DNA of 64,000 nt from Lactiplantibacillus songbeiensis (GTDB lineage: Bacteria; Bacillota; Bacilli; Lactobacillales; Lactobacillaceae). Location: NCBI RefSeq assembly GCF_005405125.1, contig NZ_BJDL01000010.1, forward strand, positions 1 through 64,000, given 5' to 3'. A program made the translations under genes and the position numbers. The notes under the pieces are model-generated. The model worked only from the letters and a program-made list of their open reading frames with translations. It was not told the origin of the DNA and did no database searches. Below, piece by piece: positions 54,887 through 62,568 of the stretch. Every line of letters starts with the position of its first letter. The stretch's first letter is position 1.

Positions 54887-56809
54887 TTAGTTGTGTTTGA
54901 TTGACGTTGCTGCGTTTAAACCAGCTAAACGACCAGATGTGTATGCAAATCCTAATGTCCCGCCTTCAAAATCGACATAAATCTTGCCATACATCCCACC
55001 AGCATCGGCGCCAGCCACGTATAGGTTTGGAATGGCGGTACCATCTGTCTTAGTCGCTTGAATTTGATCATTAATCCGAACGCCGCCTAAAGTACCTAAG
55101 TTTCGTGCAACATACTTAATGGCATAATAAGGACCGGTCTTAACCTTAATTAACCGTTTCGGATTGGCAAAGAATTGCGTATCCTTGCCTTGCTTAATCG
55201 CACCATTATATTGCGTCACCGACTTCTGGAACGCAGTCTGGCTGATGCCCATTTGCCGAGCTAAGCCATCAATGGAATCACTCTTAAAGACAACGCCAGT
55301 TCCCGTTAATTTATTCAGTAATGGTGCAAAGTCCGTTGGGGTATTTTCTTGCTTGATACTCGTCTTAGTGTCTGATGGTTCATTAAATTCCATAAAGGAC
55401 TGCGGATTATGCTTCCACTTGCCGTATTGATCCTCAATCGCGACCGTTCCCTTAGCCTTAATTTTATTCAACATTGATTTATCAAAAATCACATATTCAG
55501 TCTGCTTAGGTTGCGCTGCAATTTCGGCACCTCGACGTGCATATAGTGTCGCGTCAGTTTCGTCACTAAATCGTTGGCCTTGTGTGTTAACACGTAAGTT
55601 TGGGAAAGCCGTAAAGGTATCTAGGGCAAAGTACTTATCACCAACTCGTTGTGTCATCTTCTTAACCCCAGCGTTAGTATAAGTTTCCCAGAAGTAATGC
55701 GTCGTATCTAAACCTTCTTTACCGGCCCCCGCTGACCAGGCCATTTTAATACCGTCACCCTTATTTTGTAAGACTTGACCTTTCGTATTCGGCTTGCCCA
55801 AGTACCGATTCAACATCTTTTGATTGCCGCCATAACCACCAGTAGCAATGATAACTTTCTTGGCATGGACGGTTAATTTAGCCCCATTAGCTTGTTTCGC
55901 AACGACGCCAACAACTTGATGCCGCTTATTAGTTAATAGTTTTTGAGCTGGCGTACCGAAGTAAACTTTACCGCCTGCATGCCGGTAGTTTTTAATTAAC
56001 GTTTTAATGGCAACGGTACCGCCTTTTTGATAGCCATGTAAGGTGGCCGGGTCCCCTTGATGAGCATAGCTACCACCAGTCCCAGCATCAACCAACTTCA
56101 TATCCGCACCGTTTTTATTCAGCCAATCCACTGTTGGACCAGATTGATCGATGATCCGCCGAACCAAAACGCCGTTCATATAACCTTGTGACGCATCCAG
56201 ATATTTATCATATAGCCACTTTTTCGAAACTGTTTTATGTTGGGCTTTTTGTTGCGCACTATCAGCCGCAAACATCCCGCCAGCCAATGTGCCAGCACCC
56301 ATTGGAGAAGCTGTCTTTTCCATTAAAACAACATTAACCCCTTGTTGCCGAGCTGCGAGTGCCGCCGCGGTGCCAGCCGCACCAGCACCAACAACAGCAA
56401 CATCGGTATGCGTTGATTTAGGTTTGACCGCTTGCTTTTTGGCTGCTTTATTCAATTGTGCATCGGTAGCGCCAGCTTTCTTCAACGCTTTTTTAGCCCC
56501 ATCGATAATCCCATTAGACGAGTGGGTTGCTCCAGAAACAACATCAACTTTAGTCGTTTGATCAGCGACAATTTCTTTGGTAATCTTCTTGGTTGCTTCA
56601 GCTGATAAGACCTGATTGTCATGAATACTAAGCACTTTGACTTGTTTAATCTTATTCTTATCGACTGTAACTTGAACCTTAACTGGACCATCCTTACCTT
56701 GCCCAGTCCCCGTATAAGTTCCCGCTTTATAAAGGCCATTACTACAACCTGCAACCCCTAGTAACAGCGCTGCTAAAGCTAATCCTGTTAACCCTTTTTT
56801 GAATCGCAT
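54887..56809 (-). CDS. Extracellular flavin reductase lipoprotein (fumarate-reductase-like)
   Basis: I start this at ATG 56809 (MRFKKGLTGLAL) after GGAGGGGATT, giving 640 aa. Lipobox LGVAGCSN, so it is tethered to the outer membrane face. An FMN-binding domain (about 30-115) has the VVSGATHSS motif in which Thr carries covalent FMN via ApbE. An FAD domain follows (VAVVGAGAAGTAAALAA near 135) with the flavocytochrome-c/fumarate reductase fold. Such enzymes take electrons from surface flavin chains and reduce unsaturated acids. The acceptor is unknown, and no membrane partner (Ndh2/EetAB) is in the window. Confidence 0.85.
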   Translation of the reverse strand: MRFKKGLTGLALAALLLGVAGCSNGLYKAGTYTGTGQGKDGPVKVQVTVDKNKIKQVKVLSIHDNQVLSAEATKKITKEIVADQTTKVDVVSGATHSSNGIIDGAKKALKKAGATDAQLNKAAKKQAVKPKSTHTDVAVVGAGAAGTAAALAARQQGVNVVLMEKTASPMGAGTLAGGMFAADSAQQKAQHKTVSKKWLYDKYLDASQGYMNGVLVRRIIDQSGPTVDWLNKNGADMKLVDAGTGGSYAHQGDPATLHGYQKGGTVAIKTLIKNYRHAGGKVYFGTPAQKLLTNKRHQVVGVVAKQANGAKLTVHAKKVIIATGGYGGNQKMLNRYLGKPNTKGQVLQNKGDGIKMAWSAGAGKEGLDTTHYFWETYTNAGVKKMTQRVGDKYFALDTFTAFPNLRVNTQGQRFSDETDATLYARRGAEIAAQPKQTEYVIFDKSMLNKIKAKGTVAIEDQYGKWKHNPQSFMEFNEPSDTKTSIKQENTPTDFAPLLNKLTGTGVVFKSDSIDGLARQMGISQTAFQKSVTQYNGAIKQGKDTQFFANPKRLIKVKTGPYYAIKYVARNLGTLGGVRINDQIQATKTDGTAIPNLYVAGADAGGMYGKIYVDFEGGTLGFAYTSGRLAGLNAATSIKHN

Positions 56810-56914
56810 CTTAATCCCCTCCAAGAGATATTGTTCTTAAGTAAACGTTACCAAACTGGGGTAACCCTTGATAAGACTAATATCACAGGTATCGATTCCG
56901 CTTTTCACAGGTTA

Positions 56915-56950
56915 GAAAAAAGCTACCCTCAATTTGAATTGAAAGTAGCT
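56915..56950 (-). terminator. Terminator after the DUF262 gene
   Basis: On the minus strand AGCTACTTTCAATT pairs with AATTGAGGGTAGCT and is followed by six T. Confidence 0.8.
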
Positions 56951-56960
56951 ACTTTTGAAT

Positions 56961-58577
56961 TTATCGCCAAAAACTAGCTGCCGGACTTAAAGCTGCTAAT
57001 TGCCGTTCAGTCACAAAATCATCATCGATAATCTTCACCTCAGCTAACTTACGGGTACCCGCAAACTTGGACTCAGCCAGAACCGTTTCAATCGGCTGAT
57101 TCTGTTTTCTAATACGGACATTTTCTTCCTTTGTAATTAAAACCTTATTACCAATTTGATTAGCATTTTCAATGTTGCCATTCAATATCAGCACCTTAAC
57201 CGCATTAATATCAATCTTAGCCTGTTCATCTTGATAGTACGTTTCGAAGAGCAAATGCTTCGCTACCTTCTCTGTCTTCACTTGGAAATGTACCCAGCTT
57301 TCCTTAAACTGGTCAACGGATATCATATCTTCAGCAATCGCGTCATTGATCGCTTTAACGGAAGTTAACCGATGATCATTCACCTGCTCAGCAATCGTTG
57401 AAAACGTCTTTTCATACTTATTGGCCACTAGACCACCAACGGTAAAGTTATAGACAATAAAGCTGTAAATCTTTTGTAGCACTGGTAACAGTTCCGCCTC
57501 AGAATACTTATTTTTCACCATAGCCAAGACTAACGGATAGAACGTCTTACCACCCATATCTTTTAAAACCATCAGCATGTCAACAACCTTAGTATCGCTA
57601 AAATACGCATTATTTTTCGGGCTAGTCATGGCCACAAACACATCCGCCAATCCGGCTAATTCTTCAGTAAATTGAACGGCCTCACTGCTAGTCGTAATAT
57701 GATTATGAATCGCCTTGTACAGTGACTTTTCGGTCGCAAATTTACGAGTTGCATTCCAATAAGCCCGAATAAAACGGGTCGTTGCCCCCGAATCATTATT
57801 CAGTGCATCCATCATCTGGTTCCAAGTTTCTTGTACCAGCTCTAGTTCATGTTGCGCTGTTCTGAAAATATGATTTTTCAATAAATCACTAGCATTTAGA
57901 TCCCGTCCACGCGCATTTAACGTTTCAAAAATCACAAAAGCCGCTGCTTCATCTGGAGTGACAATCGTAATCACAAAGAAACTTTGCGTTAGGTGTCGAT
58001 AAAGCATCTTTAAGTAATTCAAACGTTCATTACTTGTTGTATATTTATGCAGTGCATTCGTCACATTTTTCTGCAATAACGTAAATGTCTGATTAATATT
58101 CTTCAATGATTGCTTATTCGTTTTAGGCGCCTTACTAAAGGCATTCGGCGTTTGCACATACGTATCAAAGTAATCTCGTACCGAGTCGCTTTGCTCTAAA
58201 TGAAACTTCCCACGTTTGCCAAGAATATCATCCTGCAAATCGTTCGCACGAATCAATGCTTCTGAACCATTTTGATCATCACCAGCTGCCAGCGCCAGCA
58301 AAGCATCACGAATCACGGCTAAAAAAATAACCGTCGTCGTTAGCCGCTGTTGACCATCGATAATGTATTGCTTACCCTCACTATTGTTCATCACAATCTG
58401 ACCAAAGAAGTGATCAGACTGATCATCATCCATCACTTCCATTAAGTCATTCCACAAATCATCAACTTGATCCGCCCCCCATGCGTAGCCGCGTTGGTAG
58501 ATTGGAATCGCCATATTAGTGACTTCTTTAAAAAGTGCCTCTAAACTGTACTGCGTAAAAGATAGATTGCCTGCCAT
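56961..58577 (-). CDS. DUF262 (GmrS-like) protein with degenerate DUF1524-like end
   Basis: A 538-aa cytoplasmic protein. The DUF262 hallmark motifs are intact: IPIYQRGYAWGADQVDDLWNDL (about 24-45) and IIDGQQRLTT (about 73-82), a ParB-like nucleotide-binding fold. The last 100 residues keep the outline of DUF1524 (QIGNKVLITKEEN, final FWR), but I see no EHIxPQ motif, so the HNH-type catalytic His is missing. DUF262/DUF1524 proteins act in anti-phage defence against modified DNA. Here nuclease activity is doubtful. No partner gene is adjacent. Confidence 0.75.
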   Translation of the reverse strand: MAGNLSFTQYSLEALFKEVTNMAIPIYQRGYAWGADQVDDLWNDLMEVMDDDQSDHFFGQIVMNNSEGKQYIIDGQQRLTTTVIFLAVIRDALLALAAGDDQNGSEALIRANDLQDDILGKRGKFHLEQSDSVRDYFDTYVQTPNAFSKAPKTNKQSLKNINQTFTLLQKNVTNALHKYTTSNERLNYLKMLYRHLTQSFFVITIVTPDEAAAFVIFETLNARGRDLNASDLLKNHIFRTAQHELELVQETWNQMMDALNNDSGATTRFIRAYWNATRKFATEKSLYKAIHNHITTSSEAVQFTEELAGLADVFVAMTSPKNNAYFSDTKVVDMLMVLKDMGGKTFYPLVLAMVKNKYSEAELLPVLQKIYSFIVYNFTVGGLVANKYEKTFSTIAEQVNDHRLTSVKAINDAIAEDMISVDQFKESWVHFQVKTEKVAKHLLFETYYQDEQAKIDINAVKVLILNGNIENANQIGNKVLITKEENVRIRKQNQPIETVLAESKFAGTRKLAEVKIIDDDFVTERQLAALSPAASFWR

Positions 58578-58702
58578 GAGTATCCTCCAAGTTTTTTAGG
58601 TTTTCTATTAGTTAGTTACGCAAGGTCGGTTGGTTTCCACGTTAAAAGTTATGATTTAATTCGTACCGGAATAAAGAACGCTACAGCCACCATCTAGCTT
58701 AT

Positions 58703-58975
58703 CTAAATCAAGTCACTGTCCTCTAACAATTCTTCATAATCTGCCTCAATTCTAGCCAACAATTCCTCGTCCCACCGCTGGTAATCTTGAAACCAAGAAT
58801 GCGTTTCTAACCGATACGAGTCCGTCACGGCATTAAACCTGACTTCGAGTCAAAAGTCTGTATTCAAATTTTCAGCCATGGTCATTGTCAACGCAATCGC
58901 TTTTTGAACGGTTATTTGATGATTAGGTAATCGAGTTGCCATAAATTCTAAATAATTCACAAGTGTCGCTGTCAT
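58703..58975 (-). pseudogene. Small gene interrupted by an in-frame TGA
   Basis: A single reading frame runs from ATG 58975 to TAG 58703 (90 codons) and is broken only by TGA at 58852-58850 (codon 42). Part 1 begins MTATLVNYLEFMATRLPNH. Part 2 is strongly acidic and helical, ending LLEDSDLI. The frame continues with no shift, so a recent nonsense mutation is likely; stop readthrough is possible. The ribosome binding site is weak. No homologue is recognised, and it sits behind the DUF262 gene, upstream on the same strand. Confidence 0.55.
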
Positions 58976-59190
58976 TTACTAAAACGCCCCATCTAAAAAT
59001 ATTTTATTTTTAATGCGATCCGATCCTAACATGAGTGCCTACAGATCAAAACCATTTTCACTTGTGATTTTTGATCAATTAGCTAGTATAAAAATAATTA
59101 TTCATGAATCAACCCTCACCTACCACCGCTAGCTTTCACCACAGACAACCGCTATAATACGATCAAAATCACTGAGGGGGCTTCACACTA

Positions 59191-59709
59191 ATGACCACTA
59201 GTACACCTGTAAAATCACTCACGACACTTGGCGTTTTAACGGCCATGCAAATTATTCTCGGTAGTCTGCTATCGATTCAATTCTTAACCACCAAAATTGC
59301 CTTTGCATTTATCGTTGTCGCCATTACCGCCCGACTCTTTTCACCACTCGTTACAGCTGGCAGTACTGCTTTAGCATACTTCTTAGGGATGTTGCTATTT
59401 CCCAAATTCACATTCTTCCCAGGCTTTATTCTGACAGCCTTTTTAACCGGTCTCGTATTCGGCTATGCATTTCAACATCAGACTTCATTTATCCGTATCT
59501 TAATCGCTAACTTCATTGTGACGTTTATTTTGAATCTTTTCTTGAATAGTCTTTGGTTACACATTATGTATATGACGCCTTGGGCAGCTCTCTTAACGAC
59601 CCGTCTCATTCAAGAAATCGTCACTTTCACTTGTTATTCTGCCTTTTTGGTGATTCTTTTCAAAGTCCCCGTCATTAACCAATTAACCACCCGTTTTAAC
59701 CTAAAATAA
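59191..59709 (+). CDS. ECF transporter substrate-binding (S) component
   Basis: A 172-aa membrane protein with five or six helices. The first helix carries ALTTLGVLTAMQIILGSLLSI-like residues typical of S components that dock on EcfT. It most resembles FolT (folate) S proteins, but vitamin specificity is not certain. It works with the shared ECF module encoded elsewhere. It is followed 20 bp later by an unknown gene in the same direction. Confidence 0.7.
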   Translation: MTTSTPVKSLTTLGVLTAMQIILGSLLSIQFLTTKIAFAFIVVAITARLFSPLVTAGSTALAYFLGMLLFPKFTFFPGFILTAFLTGLVFGYAFQHQTSFIRILIANFIVTFILNLFLNSLWLHIMYMTPWAALLTTRLIQEIVTFTCYSAFLVILFKVPVINQLTTRFNLK

Positions 59710-59729
59710 ATCAAGGGAAGTCTAACGTT

Positions 59730-60419
59730 ATGCCAGTCAAACTAATGGACACCCACTACACTGTCGTGATTGAACGACAACCGAAAGTCTATCTGGTTAA
59801 ACTTTATGCCAACGACTTTGACCAAATTGCTAGTCTATGGTTAAAGAGCTGGTACACACCCGAGCAAGGTCATCACCCAATTAACGACCTTGCTTTTACC
59901 TTACGGACACGGATTTATCGACATATTACCAACTTGAGCCTGACTGGAGTTCAAGAACTGATTATCAGTAGTGCTCAACAATGGCACATCGACACGACGA
60001 CAATTGCTGCGCTAGTCATCGATGATCAATTAGGTACCAGCTTTACCCTCGCTGCCACTACTGGGGAACCGCTACAACCACTGCAGACCTACCTGCAGCA
60101 TTATTACACCGCATTGGTCGCAGCTGATACGCAACAAGATGACGCCACGATGCGATTGATTCGGACTGCCCTCTTAGACTACTTGGCTGAGCAACTAGCC
60201 GGCATTCCAAAATTAACAACTAAGACCCGCACGGATACCCGGTTATTTGCTGACTTGATTCATGGACTCACCTTGCTGTCACCAGCTGAATTACTGAACA
60301 CCATTATTATGGAAAACTACTTAGCCGATACCCCGATTGTGGCCGCCCATCAACAATGGCAACCACTCTATACTTTAACTGCGGTTGAAACTAATTCTTG
60401 GCAACAAAAAAGTCGCTGA
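59730..60419 (+). CDS. Protein of unknown function
   Basis: A 229-aa soluble-looking protein, probably in one operon with the ECF component (20-bp gap; AAGGGAAG site). It opens with a beta-rich segment (DTHYTVVIERQPKVYLVKLYAND) and ends in a helical region. No motif, membrane segment or catalytic signature is recognised. The 3' end overlaps the following terminator. Confidence 0.55.
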   Translation: MPVKLMDTHYTVVIERQPKVYLVKLYANDFDQIASLWLKSWYTPEQGHHPINDLAFTLRTRIYRHITNLSLTGVQELIISSAQQWHIDTTTIAALVIDDQLGTSFTLAATTGEPLQPLQTYLQHYYTALVAADTQQDDATMRLIRTALLDYLAEQLAGIPKLTTKTRTDTRLFADLIHGLTLLSPAELLNTIIMENYLADTPIVAAHQQWQPLYTLTAVETNSWQQKSR

Positions 60420-60439
60420 CACTCGTCAACGGCTTTTTT
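60406..60439. terminator. Bidirectional terminator
   Basis: AAAAAAGTCGCTGAC pairs with GTCAACGGCTTTTTT. It lies at the junction of the convergent genes and overlaps the preceding stop. Confidence 0.8.
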
Positions 60440-60450
60440 AACACTCACTA

Positions 60451-62148
60451 TTAAGGATATAACGACAAGCGTTCCGCTCGATACGACCAATCACCAGCCG
60501 TAAAGTTCGTGCGGTTCACATCAAAGACGACTTGATTCGTCTGCCGATTCACTTCAACGAACTCACTCCGTTTACCACTATCAGCGTAACCAAAGCCAAT
60601 CAAGGTATTACCTTGACCAACATTGTAACTACTACCGACAATATTAGTAAAGTTCGCTTGACCACGCGACTGACCATAAGACCAGAGCGTCTTCACCGCT
60701 TTTGCTTGCTGATTCAAACTGACTTCGGTGCCGAATGAATATTTTTTTGAAGTCTTCAAATCACCACGGGTTACCGCCACGTTGTTATCATAATATTCCA
60801 GATGTAAGACATTCCCGCCATCTGATTCGGCTAAAATATTAATGGCATGTTGACCGCCATTATATTGGAATTTGGTGCCTTTAGCCGGCTTAATTAAGTA
60901 CTTTTTATAAGCAGTCGGAATTTTCTGATCTGCTCCTAAAATCCACTTCAGCTTGCCAGTCCGATAATTCAAGCCTAAGATCATCGATTGATTCCGACCT
61001 GAAACAATCAACAGATTATGCTTTTGATCATAGACCATTGAATTTTGATGGAACCAATCTTTCTTGCCATCCGAACGATGCGTGGCCTTATATTTCGTAT
61101 ACGCTGATTTAAATAATACTCGTTTCAAATCAATGATCTTTTTAATCTTCCCACTTTGACGGTCAATCTGAATCATGGTGTCTTCCACGTATTTCGCACT
61201 ACCATCATCGACCGTCAGCAAGAAGTCGCCATTCGGCAGTTCAATCGCATCGTGATGAATCACAGTATTAACAGCCTGCTTGTTCGGATCGGCTTTCGTC
61301 GGGAACATTCCGCTAAAGTTGTACTGCTTATAAATACGTCCATAATAATCCGTAATTCGCAACGCATTATACTTTGAATCACGCGTCTTTTTCTTGGTTA
61401 ACACCAATAAACGACCGTTTTTTAATGGTTTAAAAACATGTGAAATCTTATTAGTTGCGTACCAGCGAACCTGGCCTTGCGCATCTAAGCCATAGGTCAA
61501 GCCTTGACTACTGACCGCAAACGTCAACTTCGTATTGCCAGTGCCCAACACCATCTTGCTAGGGGTACTGGTCTTAAGAGTATTCGTACCGATATCACTC
61601 GGTAACTTGCTTGTCTTAACAACATACGTCTGGACCGTTTTAGCACCAGCCTTAGTGGTATAAGTAACTTTAATCTGATTAGTCCGATTCGCATATAACC
61701 CGAGCACGCCAATCTGATGACCAGTCCGATACCCTTTAATCGTATGCGTTATCGTGGTCGCTGGGCTGTCACCAACGACTTCAGTGGTCACTTGCGTTGC
61801 CGCTTTCGTCTTCACTAGAATCAAGGCTGACAGCGGACTCGTACGGTACGGATTCGTGATCACCTTACCAGCTGAGCCGGCCTTTAGCAATTTTAACTGC
61901 TTCGTATAAGTTGCCGATAATCGCCGCGTCTGCGTAACTCCCGTCGTGCTTAAAGTGGGTTGTAACCGCTGCTTAATCGTGGCCGTCGCCAAGCCACCGG
62001 TACGTTCAACTTGCTTAGCATGCCGAGCGACATCTTTAACGGGAGCTGCGCGTGACTGTTGCCAATAAACACCGCCGCCCACAATAACCAATCCAATAAT
62101 TATCAAGCCACCGACTAGCCATGGCCGGTGCCGTGATGCTGACTTCAT
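60451..62148 (-). CDS. Arylsulfotransferase-family membrane-anchored protein
   Basis: A 565-aa protein with an N-terminal membrane anchor (LVGGLIIIGLVIVGGGVYW) and extracellular body. The body matches the arylsulfotransferase (AssT) beta-propeller: VIHHDAIELPNGDFLLTVDDG, DWFHQNSMVYDQKHN, SGRNQSMILGLNYRTG. AssT proteins transfer sulfate between phenols. Some Firmicute relatives have other, unclear roles. The catalytic His set is at least partly present. ATG 62148 has a weak ribosome binding site. Confidence 0.7.
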   Translation of the reverse strand: MKSASRHRPWLVGGLIIIGLVIVGGGVYWQQSRAAPVKDVARHAKQVERTGGLATATIKQRLQPTLSTTGVTQTRRLSATYTKQLKLLKAGSAGKVITNPYRTSPLSALILVKTKAATQVTTEVVGDSPATTITHTIKGYRTGHQIGVLGLYANRTNQIKVTYTTKAGAKTVQTYVVKTSKLPSDIGTNTLKTSTPSKMVLGTGNTKLTFAVSSQGLTYGLDAQGQVRWYATNKISHVFKPLKNGRLLVLTKKKTRDSKYNALRITDYYGRIYKQYNFSGMFPTKADPNKQAVNTVIHHDAIELPNGDFLLTVDDGSAKYVEDTMIQIDRQSGKIKKIIDLKRVLFKSAYTKYKATHRSDGKKDWFHQNSMVYDQKHNLLIVSGRNQSMILGLNYRTGKLKWILGADQKIPTAYKKYLIKPAKGTKFQYNGGQHAINILAESDGGNVLHLEYYDNNVAVTRGDLKTSKKYSFGTEVSLNQQAKAVKTLWSYGQSRGQANFTNIVGSSYNVGQGNTLIGFGYADSGKRSEFVEVNRQTNQVVFDVNRTNFTAGDWSYRAERLSLYP

Positions 62149-62203
62149 CTTAAATCACCAGTTTCTTTTCTGATTACACGTCTATATTAGCCAATTGTTT
62201 CAC

Positions 62204-62516
62204 TACGCTTAGTGCTAGTTGAAATTTCCGCCTGCCGGTTGGTTCCTAAAACGCTGAAACGACACAGCTGAGCATTTTATGAACCAACGGCTCGGCTAAA
62301 CTTATGGCCAACAATAAATAGTCAATAATCCCCGTTAGTTAACGTCGAGCGGACCAGAATTGGCTCAGTGGTGTCGTTTATCTTAGTCGGTGATTTTCCG
62401 ACTTAGATAAAGCCCGGCTTGGAAGACCGCTCTTCGGCTTCCAAACGTGGCCACCACGTTCCAGCCGATTCTGGGCCAACCAGAGTGGCAATTTAAGCCA
62501 ACTAACATCAAGCGTA
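62204..62516 (-). repeat. Type I structured repeat, inverted copy, right module emptied
   Basis: A 313-bp copy in reverse orientation. Ends are TACGCTTAGTGCTAGTTG and CTAACATCAAGCGTA. The short right module (GCTGAAACGACACAGCTGAGC) is followed by the full left module. Confidence 0.9.
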
Positions 62517-62568
62517 ATTGTTTCACTATATAAATATAATCATATCAAAAAAGACTGGTCACTGGCAA

